DNA of 52,292 bases from Candidatus Omnitrophota bacterium (GTDB taxonomy: Bacteria; Omnitrophota; Gorgyraeia; 1-14-0-20-64-10). Under the pieces are notes generated by a model, which saw only the letters and a list, made by a program, of their open reading frames with translations, searched no databases and was not told where the DNA came from. A program made the position numbers and the translations under genes. Position 1 is the stretch's first letter, and the number at the start of each line of letters is the position of its first letter. The stretch spans positions 1 through 52,292 of the forward strand of contig JACQCH010000046.1 in the NCBI GenBank assembly GCA_016201735.1, written 5' to 3'. Shown one piece after another: positions 45,028-52,105 of this stretch.

Positions 45028-45488
45028 TGCGCTCTCCTCACAAAAGCCGTCCCCGGTTCGGGATCGTCGCCGGTCGCTTCAACGACCCGATCACGAAATC
45101 GCTGGTCGCCGGGGCGATGAAGGCCTTTCAAAGGCACGGGGTCAAACGGGCCGCCGTCGATTTGATCTGGGTGCCGGGGGCCTTTGAGCTGCCAGTGGCG
45201 GCTTTGAAGATGGCCCGGAGCCGCCGCTATCGGGCCATCGTAGCGGTCGGATGCATCCTCGCCGGAGAGACTCCCCAGTTTGAATTTCTGTCGAACGCCG
45301 TCTTCCAGGGATTGACGACGGCAGGGCTCTTAACCGGAGTCCCTGTCGCCTGCGGCGTCATCACGGCCAAACGCTGGAAGCATGCCGTGGAACGGGCTGG
45401 CCTCCGGGGATTGAATCGGGGAGGGGAGGCGGCGGAGGCCGCTTGGGAGATGGCCCACCTGTGGCCGGTATTAGGCCATGCGGGGTAA
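45027..45488 (+). CDS. ribH: 6,7-dimethyl-8-ribityllumazine synthase, catalytic His replaced
   Basis: RibH, 153 residues, condenses the RibBA product with the pyrimidine made by Rib[17 protein letters not shown] and [25 protein letters not shown] match the family. At the position of the catalytic histidine (usually GxTxHF) this protein has GETPQFEF, that is Gln84. The phosphate-binding Arg in ERAG is kept. The usual LTTDT stretch reads ITAKR. Either activity tolerates these changes or the protein is a divergent relative. It lies directly in the rib operon and overlaps nusB by 11 bases. Confidence 0.88.
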   Translation: MRSPHKSRPRFGIVAGRFNDPITKSLVAGAMKAFQRHGVKRAAVDLIWVPGAFELPVAALKMARSRRYRAIVAVGCILAGETPQFEFLSNAVFQGLTTAGLLTGVPVACGVITAKRWKHAVERAGLRGLNRGGEAAEAAWEMAHLWPVLGHAG

Positions 45489-45906
45489 GCGCTCACAGGC
45501 CCGGGAGTCGGCGTTCAAGGTTTTGTACCAGTTGGACGTCACGAAGGATTCTCCTCAGGAGGGGTTGGAGATCTTTTTCCGGAATCACCGGGTTGCCGCG
45601 GACTCCAAGCCGTTTGTCACCCGGCTTGTGGAGGGGACCCGGGCCCACCTGCCGCAGATCGACGAGCTGCTCACCAAATACGCCACCAACTGGGCGCTGA
45701 CCCGGATGGCGATGGTGGACCGGAATATCCTCCGGCTGGGCTCCTTCGAGCTTCTTTTCAGCGACGAGACGCCGCCGAAGGTGGTGATCAACGAGGCGGT
45801 GGAACTGGCCAAGCGATTCGGGACCCCGGACTCCGGAAAGTTTGTCAACGGGGTGTTGGATTCCGTTCATAAGTCAGATGAAGCAAAAATCTCCCGTTCC
45901 TCCTGA
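45478..45906 (+). CDS. nusB: Transcription antitermination factor NusB
   Basis: NusB, 142 residues, an all-helical protein that with NusE (S10) binds boxA RNA in rRNA antitermination. [31 protein letters not shown] and [27 protein letters not shown] are the family blocks. ribH-nusB adjacency is a common bacterial arrangement. The last codons overlap the next gene. Confidence 0.96.
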   Translation: MRGKRSQARESAFKVLYQLDVTKDSPQEGLEIFFRNHRVAADSKPFVTRLVEGTRAHLPQIDELLTKYATNWALTRMAMVDRNILRLGSFELLFSDETPPKVVINEAVELAKRFGTPDSGKFVNGVLDSVHKSDEAKISRSS

Positions 45907-46768
45907 ACCCTTCGGCAAGCTCAGGGCAGGCTCTGTCGAAGGACGGGCTGACCTGCATCTGCATACCCATTACTCCGATGGGACCTTCTCCCCGGAGGAG
46001 GTAGTCCGCCGGGCGAAGGGGCTCGGTCTCTCAGCGATCGCGATCACCGATCATGACACCGTCGCCGGGATTCCCGAGGCGAAGGTCACCGGGGGTGAGG
46101 AGTTAGAGGTGATCCCCGGGGTCGAATTGACGGCGGCCTTCAAGGACCGGGAACTGCATATCCTGGGATATTTTCTGGACTGGAAGGAACCGGCCTTTGT
46201 CGGTTTCCTCGACCGGATGCAGGCGTACCGCCTTGAGCGGATTCAGGCGATGATCGACCGGCTGCGGGTCCAGGGAGTCGCGTCGCTTGAGTTACAGGAG
46301 ATCCGGTCGGTGGCCGGCCCGGGGGCGGTGGGCCGCCCGCATCTGGCCGAGGTCCTGGTCAAGAGGAAAGCCGTCTCGTCGTTCCAGGAAGCGTTCGACC
46401 GTTACATCGGGGATGACGGACCCTGTTTTGTGAAGGGAGCCACGGTGACGGTTCCCCAGGCGGTCCAAGTGATTCAGGCCGCCGGCGGGGTGGCGGTGCT
46501 GGCCCATCCGTACCGGATCGTCGAGGACGACTGGATTCCGGAGCTGGCGGCGGGCGGGATTCAAGGGATCGAGGTTTATCATTCGGACCAGGGAGAGGCG
46601 GTGGCAAAACGGTATCGAGAGATTGCCAAGAGACATCAGCTTCTGATCACCGGCGGATCCGACTGCCACGGCTTCCGGCGCTCCAAGGGGCCGCTCATTG
46701 GAACGGTGTCGATTCCTTACAGCGCCGTTGAACGCCTTAAGGAGGCGAAACAGAGCCGTTCGTCCTGA
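45878..46768 (+). CDS. PHP-domain phosphoesterase (RNase AM/TrpH-like)
   Basis: A 296-residue PHP protein. Metal-binding motifs are [40 protein letters not shown] and ITGGSDCHG. It resembles YciV/RNase AM, a 5'-3' exoribonuclease acting on RNA ends, but related proteins hydrolyse nucleoside 3',5'-bisphosphates. ATG 45878 is chosen because the segment upstream lies deep in nusB. Its first 25 residues ([13 protein letters not shown]) come from a palindromic repeat at the nusB junction. Confidence 0.87.
   Translation: MKQKSPVPPEPFGKLRAGSVEGRADLHLHTHYSDGTFSPEEVVRRAKGLGLSAIAITDHDTVAGIPEAKVTGGEELEVIPGVELTAAFKDRELHILGYFLDWKEPAFVGFLDRMQAYRLERIQAMIDRLRVQGVASLELQEIRSVAGPGAVGRPHLAEVLVKRKAVSSFQEAFDRYIGDDGPCFVKGATVTVPQAVQVIQAAGGVAVLAHPYRIVEDDWIPELAAGGIQGIEVYHSDQGEAVAKRYREIAKRHQLLITGGSDCHGFRRSKGPLIGTVSIPYSAVERLKEAKQSRSS
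45907..45944. repeat. Palindromic repeat at the nusB/PHP junction
   Basis: CCCTTCGGCAAGCTCAGGG followed by CAGGCTCTGTCGAAGGAC: a double copy of the CTTCGACAAGC family in both orientations, starting right after the nusB TGA and translated as the N-terminus of the PHP protein. Confidence 0.75.
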
Positions 46769-46813
46769 GCCTGTCGAAGGACGAACGGTCATGGTTCGAC
46801 GAGCTCACCATGA
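46758..46813. repeat. Two palindromic repeats between the PHP gene and ribD
   Basis: GTTCGTCCT, GAGCCTGTCGA, AGGACGAAC (46758-46786) and TCATGGT, TCGACGAGCTC, ACCATGA (46789-46813). The first contains the stop of the PHP gene and the second contains the ATG of ribD (46810), so the ribD start codon lies in a hairpin arm. Confidence 0.8.
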
Positions 46814-47913
46814 CCGATTTATCACAAGACGAGCAGTGGATGCGCATGGCCCTGCGGCTGGCGGCCCGGGGGCGGTTGACGACCCGGCCCAACCCGATGG
46901 TCGGCGCGGTGGTGGTCCGCTCCGGCCGGATCGTCGGTTCCGGGTTTCATCGCGCGGCCGGAAAACCGCACGCAGAGATTCTCGCCTTGCGCCAGGCCGG
47001 GGCCTCAGCGGTCGGGGCCACCTTGTACGTTTCGTTGGAACCGTGCGCCCATACCGGCCGGACTCCCCCGTGTGCCGAGGCGATCGCCGCCGCCGGGATT
47101 CGCCGGGTCGTGGCGGCGATGATCGATCCCAATCCGAAAACCAACGGCCGTGGGTTAAGGTGGTTGAGGGGGCATGGGATCCGGACCAAGGTCGGGATCC
47201 TCGGGGAGGAGGCGAAGCGGCTGAACGAGGTGTTCATCACCTGGATACGCAAGAGGCGTCCCTTTGTCACGGTGAAAGTGGCGCAGTCCCTCGACGGAAA
47301 AATCGCCACCCGGACCGGTGAGAGCCGGTGGATCTCCGGCCTGGAAGCGCGGGCATGGGTCCACCGGCTGCGGGCCCAAGTGGACGCGGTCCTCATCGGA
47401 GTCGAGACGGTGTTAAAGGATGACCCCTTATTGACGGTTCACTCGGCGAAAGGAAACAATCCAATCCGTGTGGTTCTGGATTCCCATCTGCGGACGCTGG
47501 CCAACGCCCGGCTTTTCTCTTCTTGCTCGCCGGTTCTTATCGCCGCCGCCCGGGGCGCCTCCTACCAGAAAGAGAAAAAACTTCGCCAGGCAGGAGCTGA
47601 GATCCTGCGCCTCCCGGCCCGGGACGGCCGCGTTGATCTGCAGGCCCTGCTTCGACAATTGGCCCGTCGGGAGATTTCCCATCTGTTGATTGAGGGAGGC
47701 GGTGAGACGATCGCTTCCGCCTTCGCGGCTCGGGCGGTGGATCGGGTCTGCTGGATCGTGGCTCCTCTCGTCGTTGGCGGGCGCCAGGCCCCGACCGCCG
47801 TCGAGGGAATGGGGGTTTCTTCATTGAACCAGGCGGTCCGGCTAAAAGATCTTTCCGTTCAACACCTCGGTCCCGACCTGCTTCTCCAAGGATATGTTCA
47901 CTGGAATCGTTGA
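46810..47913 (+). CDS. ribD: Bifunctional riboflavin deaminase/reductase RibD
   Basis: RibD, 367 residues. The N-terminal deaminase has the zinc site HAEILALRQAG and PCAHTGRTPPCAEAI; the C-terminal reductase domain starts near KVAQSLDGKIATRTGESRWISG and ends with LLIEGGGETIASAF. It performs steps two and three of riboflavin synthesis. ATG 46810 lies in a palindromic repeat. It overlaps ribE by 20 bases. Confidence 0.96.
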   Translation: MTDLSQDEQWMRMALRLAARGRLTTRPNPMVGAVVVRSGRIVGSGFHRAAGKPHAEILALRQAGASAVGATLYVSLEPCAHTGRTPPCAEAIAAAGIRRVVAAMIDPNPKTNGRGLRWLRGHGIRTKVGILGEEAKRLNEVFITWIRKRRPFVTVKVAQSLDGKIATRTGESRWISGLEARAWVHRLRAQVDAVLIGVETVLKDDPLLTVHSAKGNNPIRVVLDSHLRTLANARLFSSCSPVLIAAARGASYQKEKKLRQAGAEILRLPARDGRVDLQALLRQLARREISHLLIEGGGETIASAFAARAVDRVCWIVAPLVVGGRQAPTAVEGMGVSSLNQAVRLKDLSVQHLGPDLLLQGYVHWNR

Positions 47914-48475
47914 GACATCAGGAACGGTGACCGGGCGCAGTTCCAACAGGCTGGTCATCCACCCGGCCCATTCCTTGAAGGGACTCTCCAAGGGAGAATC
48001 GGTCTCGGTCAACGGGGTCTGCCTGACCATCGACGGTCAGACCCGGCGGGGAATCACCTTCCGGCTCCTTCCGGAGACGGTCCGGGTTTCCACGTTAGGG
48101 AAGCTCCGGTCCGGGGACCGGGTGAATCTGGAGCGGGCCATGAAGGTGGGAGACCGGCTCGGAGGCCACCTGATGCTGGGACACGTCGACGGGCAGGGGA
48201 TCGTTATCGCCAAGTCCAGAAGAGGAAACAGCTGGACATTGGAAATCAAAATCCCGGCCTCTCTGCGCTCCTGCCTGGTCCCGAAAGGGCCGATCGGCCT
48301 GGACGGGGTGAGTCTCACACTGGATCCAAAGATTCGAGAAGGGCGGATCAAGGTTCACTTGATCCCGCATACCGCGAAGGCCACGACCCTGGGCGAGAAG
48401 TCGGTTGGGGAATACGTGAACGTTGAACTGGATCTGATCGCCAAGTACCTGCGGCGCATCCCTCTGATACAATAA
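47894..48475 (+). CDS. ribE: Riboflavin synthase alpha chain
   Basis: Riboflavin synthase, 193 residues, dismutates two lumazines to riboflavin. The two tandem barrels are visible: MFTGIVETSGTV with GESVSVNGVCLTI in the first and MLGHVDGQGIVI with GPIGLDGVSLTL in the second. With ribBA, ribH and ribD upstream the pathway is complete in one cluster. No FMN riboswitch is seen ahead of the cluster. Confidence 0.96.
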   Translation: MFTGIVETSGTVTGRSSNRLVIHPAHSLKGLSKGESVSVNGVCLTIDGQTRRGITFRLLPETVRVSTLGKLRSGDRVNLERAMKVGDRLGGHLMLGHVDGQGIVIAKSRRGNSWTLEIKIPASLRSCLVPKGPIGLDGVSLTLDPKIREGRIKVHLIPHTAKATTLGEKSVGEYVNVELDLIAKYLRRIPLIQ

Positions 48476-48494
48476 CAGCCATGAGGAACAAATC

Positions 48495-49010
48495 ATGAGC
48501 CGCCGATCGCCGTTGTCGCCTCGAACCGTCCGGAATCTGGCCGTGGCGGTGACGGGGCTGGCTCTGCTGGCGGCCCGCGGTTTCATCTTTACTTCCTCGG
48601 CTGGCCCGGCGGCCGGCCCGCGGGAGGTGTTCGTCCAGCGGGCGGTGGATGGAGACACGGTCCTTCTCTCGATGGGAGAACGGGTCCGCTACATCGGCGT
48701 CGATACCCCGGAGCTCCACCACCCCAGGAAACCGGTGCAGTTCTATGGCCGGGAGGCGATGGAATTTAACCGGAATCTGGTCGAGGGAAAGTCAGTCCGC
48801 CTGGAATTCGACGTGGAGCGGTACGACAAGTACAACCGGCTGCTGGCCTACGTCTATCTTCCCGATGGGACCTTCGTCAACGCCGAGCTGGTCCGCCAGG
48901 GCTACGCCCGGCTTATGACGATCCCACCCAACGTGAAACATGCCGAGCTGTTCCGGAAACTGCAGGCGGAGGCGAGAGAAGCGGGACGGGGGTTGTGGGG
49001 GAGAAGATGA
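48495..49010 (+). CDS. Staphylococcal-nuclease-like exported nuclease
   Basis: A 171-residue protein with an N-terminal hydrophobic signal/anchor (NLAVAVTGLALLAARGFIF) and an SNase fold: QRAVDGDTVLLSMGERVRYIGVDTPE, GREAMEFNRNLVEGKSVRLEFDVERYDKYNRLLAYVYL and FVNAELVRQGYARL. The calcium-binding acidic residues and catalytic Arg/Glu (R in VRYIG, E in TPEL) appear present. Such proteins degrade DNA and RNA outside the cytoplasm. Its stop overlaps the next ATG. Confidence 0.9.
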   Translation: MSRRSPLSPRTVRNLAVAVTGLALLAARGFIFTSSAGPAAGPREVFVQRAVDGDTVLLSMGERVRYIGVDTPELHHPRKPVQFYGREAMEFNRNLVEGKSVRLEFDVERYDKYNRLLAYVYLPDGTFVNAELVRQGYARLMTIPPNVKHAELFRKLQAEAREAGRGLWGRR

Positions 49011-50212
49011 GAGAAATAACAGCCATTTTTCTTTTTCTGTTATTTTCATCCGGCTGCGTCAAGCGGACGATCGTGGTGGAATCGGATCCTCCCGGTGCTT
49101 CCGTCTGGATCAACGAGCATCCGATGGGCCGGACCCCGGTCACCTACGAGTTCATCACCCACGGACGGTATCTGTTCCGCCTGGAGAAAACCGGTTTCCG
49201 GGAACTGATCGCCCGGGAAAGGGTGATGGCCCCCATTTACGAATGGATCCCGATCGATTTCATCACCGAGATCCTTCTGCCGATTCATCTCGAGGACAAA
49301 CATCTTTTCCAATACCGCCTGGACCCGCTTCCTTCCCAGGAGAAACTCCAGCTTGAGGAAAAAGAACATTTCCAGCAGGCCCTGGAAGATTTAAAGAATC
49401 CCGATCCCAAAAAACGGCGGGCCTCCTGCGCCGCTTTGGCCCGCGAGCGGGATCCCAAGACCGGGCCGCTCATTTTAGAGGCAATGAAAGATCCGGCACC
49501 GATGGTTCGGGCCGTGGCGCTTCAGGCGTGGCGGGCGGTTCAAGGGGAACAGGCCTTGGAGCTTCTGCTGGAGGCGCTCCGGCGTGATCCGAGCCGCCAG
49601 GTCCGCTGGCAGGCGGCGGTAGAGCTGGAGGCGTTGGGCGACCACCGGGCGGTTCCGGCCCTGATCGAGGCGCTCAAGGATCGGAATCCGTTGGTCCGGG
49701 CCGGAGCCGCCGAAGCATTAAAGGGAATCCCTGACCCGCAGGCGGTGCGGCCGTTGATCAGATCCCTGAGGGATCGGGACACCTCGGCCCGACGGGCGGC
49801 GGCGGAGGCGCTGGGCTTGATCGGGGACCGGGCCGCGGTCCCTGCCTTGACAAAGGTCTTGTTTCATCACGATGTCCAGACCCGCCGCCGGGCCGTCAAA
49901 TCTTTGAGCCAACTCAGAGACCCGGCCTCCGGGCCGGCGCTGGTTCGGACCTTCACCGATTGGGACCCGCAGGTCCGGCGGGTAGCGACGACCGCGCTGA
50001 TCTCCTTCGGGGACAGCCGGGTCATTCCAACCCTCATCCGCCGTCTGCGGGCATTGAAGCCCTGGACGCGGGAACAGGCCGCTCAGGTTCTAGGGGGTTT
50101 GAAAGATCCCCGGGCGATTGAGCCGCTCAAGGCGGCCCTGCGCCGCGAGCCGGATCCTCCCGCCCGCGCCGCCATGGAGCAGGCGCTCACGAATTTAGGT
50201 GCGAAACCGTGA
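49007..50212 (+). CDS. PEGA- and HEAT-repeat lipoprotein
   Basis: A 401-residue protein with a lipoprotein signal (MREITAIFLFLLFSSGC, Cys17 as lipid anchor). A PEGA domain follows (IVVESDPPGASVWINEHPMGRTPVTYEFITHGRYLFRLEKTGF). From about residue 115 to the end are some nine HEAT/PBS-lyase-type repeats of about 31 residues (DPSRQVRWQAAVELEALGDHRAVPALIEALKD). The role is likely protein-protein binding at the envelope; the partner is unknown. ATG 49007 forms an ATGA overlap with the nuclease gene. Confidence 0.87.
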   Translation: MREITAIFLFLLFSSGCVKRTIVVESDPPGASVWINEHPMGRTPVTYEFITHGRYLFRLEKTGFRELIARERVMAPIYEWIPIDFITEILLPIHLEDKHLFQYRLDPLPSQEKLQLEEKEHFQQALEDLKNPDPKKRRASCAALARERDPKTGPLILEAMKDPAPMVRAVALQAWRAVQGEQALELLLEALRRDPSRQVRWQAAVELEALGDHRAVPALIEALKDRNPLVRAGAAEALKGIPDPQAVRPLIRSLRDRDTSARRAAAEALGLIGDRAAVPALTKVLFHHDVQTRRRAVKSLSQLRDPASGPALVRTFTDWDPQVRRVATTALISFGDSRVIPTLIRRLRALKPWTREQAAQVLGGLKDPRAIEPLKAALRREPDPPARAAMEQALTNLGAKP

Positions 50213-50237
50213 TGCTTCCTCTTGGGGAAGGGGGCAT

Positions 50238-50432
50238 GTTGGGGGAAACGTGAAGTTTCCCCCAACGAGACCGATAGTTTTTGCTGGATTAGGGAGAACT
50301 GAGGGGAAAACCAAGCAATGGTTTTCCCCTCAGGAAAAGTTCGACCAACTTGTACCTCTCAATGTAGGATGGGATTATTTTGTGTGACCTTCGTTGGTGG
50401 ATGTACCGATTTGGAATTGGTCGAACTTTTCC
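50238..50432. repeat. Three consecutive perfect inverted repeats before tRNA-Pro
   Basis: Stem 1: GTTGGGGGAAAC with its complement, 12 bp (50238-50266). Stem 2: CTGAGGGGAAAACC with its complement, 14 bp (50299-50333). Stem 3: GGAAAAGTTCGACCAA (50333-50348) with its complement at 50417-50432, 16 bp around a 68-base loop; its right arm touches the first base of tRNA-Pro. The first stem may terminate the upstream operon although it lacks a T-run. No gene is recognised in the gap 50213-50431. Confidence 0.8.
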
Positions 50433-50509
50433 GGGGTGTGGCTCAGCTTGGCTAGAGCGCCACGTTCGGGACGTGGAGGTCCTGGGTTCAAATCCCAGCA
50501 CCCCGACCA
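50432..50509 (+). tRNA. tRNA-Pro (anticodon CGG)
   Basis: The acceptor arms CGGGGTG and CACCCCG pair fully and are followed by encoded ACCA. The anticodon stem is CCACG/CGTGG with loop TTCGGGA, giving anticodon CGG. The T-arm is CTGGG TTCAAAT CCCAG. The first base C and A73-type end match proline tRNAs. Confidence 0.96.
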
Positions 50510-50536
50510 TTTTGAATAGGGTAATGGTCAAATCTG

Positions 50537-51400
50537 ATGTCTAGGCATCCACACGAGTTGTCCGTTCCGAGGGACCTTCGGCCGTTGGCTTGGGCGATAG
50601 CGATCACCGTTGGGTTCATGACGCTGGAGGCCATAATCGGCCTTCTGTCGCACAGCTTGGCGTTGCTGGCCGATGCCGCCCACATGGTCAGCGACGCAGC
50701 AGCGCTCGCGATTGCCCTGGCCGCTACCTGGTTTGCCGCTCGGCCGGCGACTCGAACAAAGACCTTTGGATTTTACCGCACGGAGATTCTCGCGGCGTTT
50801 CTCAATGGGCTGGCCTTATGGCTGGCCGTCATCGCCATCGTCTATGGCGCCATCCAGCGCATCGGAAATCCGCTGGATGTCCGAGCGCCTATGATGTTCA
50901 CGACATCAGTGGTTGGTCTGGTAGCGAACCTGGCTTGTTCACGGATTCTCAAATCTTCGCGAGGATCGGGGCTGAATTTCCAGAGCGCCTATCTGCATGT
51001 TTTAGCAGATACGGCGAGCTCGGTCAGCGTCATCGGAGCTGCGGTGGTGATCTGGCTTACGGGATGGAATTTTGCAGATCCCATCGCTAGCCTGATTATC
51101 TGTGCCAGCATTCTTTTTAGCTCATGGACGCTGATCAGCCAGTCCGTCAATATCCTGTTGGAAGGAGTGCCAGTTCATATTGATGTGGCCGAACTCATGC
51201 GTGCAATGCAGGAAATTCCGGGTGTCCAACGGGTTCACGACATCCACGTATGGACCATCACGTCCGGGATAGAAGCGATGAGCGGCCACGTTGTTGTCCA
51301 AGGTTTTGACCAAAGCCAAGAGCTGCTGTCGAGACTCAACGCGTTTCTCGGAAAGCGATTTGGGATTCACCACGTAACCCTCCAGTTAGAAACGGAATGA
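50537..51400 (+). CDS. CDF-family divalent metal efflux transporter
   Basis: A 287-residue cation diffusion facilitator (CzcD/ZitB-like) with about six transmembrane helices. The two metal-site motifs are LADAAHMVSDAAAL (HxxxD) and HVLADTASSVSV (HxxxD), and TFGFYRTEILAAFLNG and the cytoplasmic C-terminal domain (VQRVHDIHVWTITSGIEAMSGHVVV) are typical. The HxxxD forms suggest zinc with possible cobalt or cadmium. Its codon use and AT content look different from the neighbouring operons. It sits between an intact tRNA-Pro and tRNA relics, a pattern seen with acquired cargo. Confidence 0.93.
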   Translation: MSRHPHELSVPRDLRPLAWAIAITVGFMTLEAIIGLLSHSLALLADAAHMVSDAAALAIALAATWFAARPATRTKTFGFYRTEILAAFLNGLALWLAVIAIVYGAIQRIGNPLDVRAPMMFTTSVVGLVANLACSRILKSSRGSGLNFQSAYLHVLADTASSVSVIGAAVVIWLTGWNFADPIASLIICASILFSSWTLISQSVNILLEGVPVHIDVAELMRAMQEIPGVQRVHDIHVWTITSGIEAMSGHVVVQGFDQSQELLSRLNAFLGKRFGIHHVTLQLETE

Positions 51401-51424
51401 GAGTGACATCGTCAGATTCGGCAG

Positions 51425-51496
51425 CGGGGCGTACGTAGCTTGGGAGTGCGCCACGATGGGGGTTGCAGGGGTCAGCAGTTTAAATCTGTCCGGCCA
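51425..51496 (+). pseudogene. Decayed tRNA-Pro-like sequence, relic 1
   Basis: It aligns along its length with the intact tRNA-Pro: CGGGGCGT at the 5' end, AGCTTGG, GCGCCACG, GGGGTCAGCAGTTTAAATC, and GGCCA at the 3' end. The following TATTTTGAATGG also matches the TTTTGAATAGG after the intact gene. The anticodon stem no longer pairs in register and the 3' acceptor arm is lost, so it is unlikely to work as a tRNA. Confidence 0.6.
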
Positions 51497-51638
51497 ACTA
51501 TTTTGAATGGCCGGTTTCTTTGGTCGCCATTATGGCAGCCACTTCTCTATGTTTGATGGTGTCTGTCGTTGTCTAGCTGGTGTTGGATGGTGTTGGGTTT
51601 TCCTTTGCAGGACAAGCAGTTAGGAATGTGAGTGTTTG

Positions 51639-51712
51639 TCGGGGGTTACGCGAAATACCGTGTAGCTGTATTCGGGACCAAGAGGTCGGGAGTTCAAATC
51701 TCCCCGCCCCGA
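51639..51712 (+). pseudogene. Decayed tRNA-Pro-like sequence, relic 2
   Basis: The 3' half is well kept: TTCGGGACCAAGAGGTCGGGAGTTCAAATC and a sound T-arm (GGGAG/CTCCC), ending GCCCCGA that pairs with TCGGGGG at 51639-51645 over six bases. The loop TTCGGGA again suggests a CGG anticodon. The 5' half (D-arm and anticodon 5' arm) is not recognisable and CCA is replaced by TTA. Confidence 0.6.
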
Positions 51713-51933
51713 TTAATCATTGCAAGGGGTTACGACAACGGGGTCTTGCCGGAGAGCGGTTTCTGATACTGTCCTGATACTGAAAAAAGCGGATTCCAAG
51801 AAACACCAAGGAGCAACAGGAAACACCAAGAGACACTGCCGAACAACAGCACGCAACAGGGAACAAATCACAATTCCCTCTTTCCTTCTGTGCCCTTCTC
51901 AGGGGAATTTCCCCCTCCTTTAGCCGGTGTATC

Positions 51934-51944
51934 AGGTATACTTA
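51934..51944 (+). promoter_or_regulatory. Promoter of the riboswitch-controlled gene
   Basis: CAGGTATACTT with TATACT at 51937-51942 as the -10 box. It is identical over 11 bases to the promoter of the PP2C protein gene (6384-6394). No strong -35 box is visible. Start near 51949, just before the riboswitch. Confidence 0.65.
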
Positions 51945-51949
51945 ATCCA

Positions 51950-52036
51950 GAAACCTCGAAAGGGCACATCTACCGAAAGGTGGAGCCGCAAAGCCAACGG
52001 GTCCTAACAATCTAAGGATGGCCGGGTTGCCGAAGG
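51950..52036 (+). ncRNA. Cyclic-di-GMP-I (GEMM-I) riboswitch
   Basis: The aptamer consensus is followed closely: AAAGGGCACATC, the GAAA-capped hairpin ACCGAAAGGT, the invariant CCGCAAAGCC, the receptor arm GGGTCCTAAC, and the closing GGCCGGGTTGCCG. The terminator that follows uses the GGGTTGCCG end as its 5' arm, so ligand-stabilised folding should compete with termination. It controls the secreted GLEE-type gene at 52106. Binding to c-di-GMP is known for this class; the direction of control here is inferred. Confidence 0.92.
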
Positions 52037-52060
52037 GAGAGCGGCAATCTGGCCGTTTTT
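52020..52060 (+). terminator. Riboswitch-coupled intrinsic terminator
   Basis: GGCCGGGTTGCCG (52020-52032) pairs with CGGCAATCTGGCC (52042-52054) over 13 positions including two G-T pairs, and is followed by GTTTTTGTTT. Its 5' arm lies in the aptamer's 3' end, the classical expression-platform arrangement. The downstream ATG is 46 bases later. Confidence 0.9.
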
Positions 52061-52105
52061 GTTTCTCAAGAAAGTGAGCCGATTGAATAAGCCATCACTT
52101 AACCT

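Larger units (their letters stand above)
51401..51949 (+). other. Non-coding accessory stretch with tRNA relics and short repeats
   Basis: No gene is supported here. It holds two decayed tRNA-Pro-like sequences (51425-51496, 51639-51712), a hairpin CCGGCCA/TGGCCGG (51490-51513), two GAAACACCAAG direct repeats (near 51799-51832) and, near 51560-51600, related GGTGT/TGTTG-rich sequence resembling them in inverted form. An AGGGGAATTTCCCCC hairpin (51901-51915) precedes the promoter of the riboswitch. The composition suggests remnants of integrated elements. Confidence 0.6.

Noticed and set aside
50238-50333. Insertion sequence ends
   Set aside because: The inverted repeats are local hairpins with no transposase or remnants of one between them.
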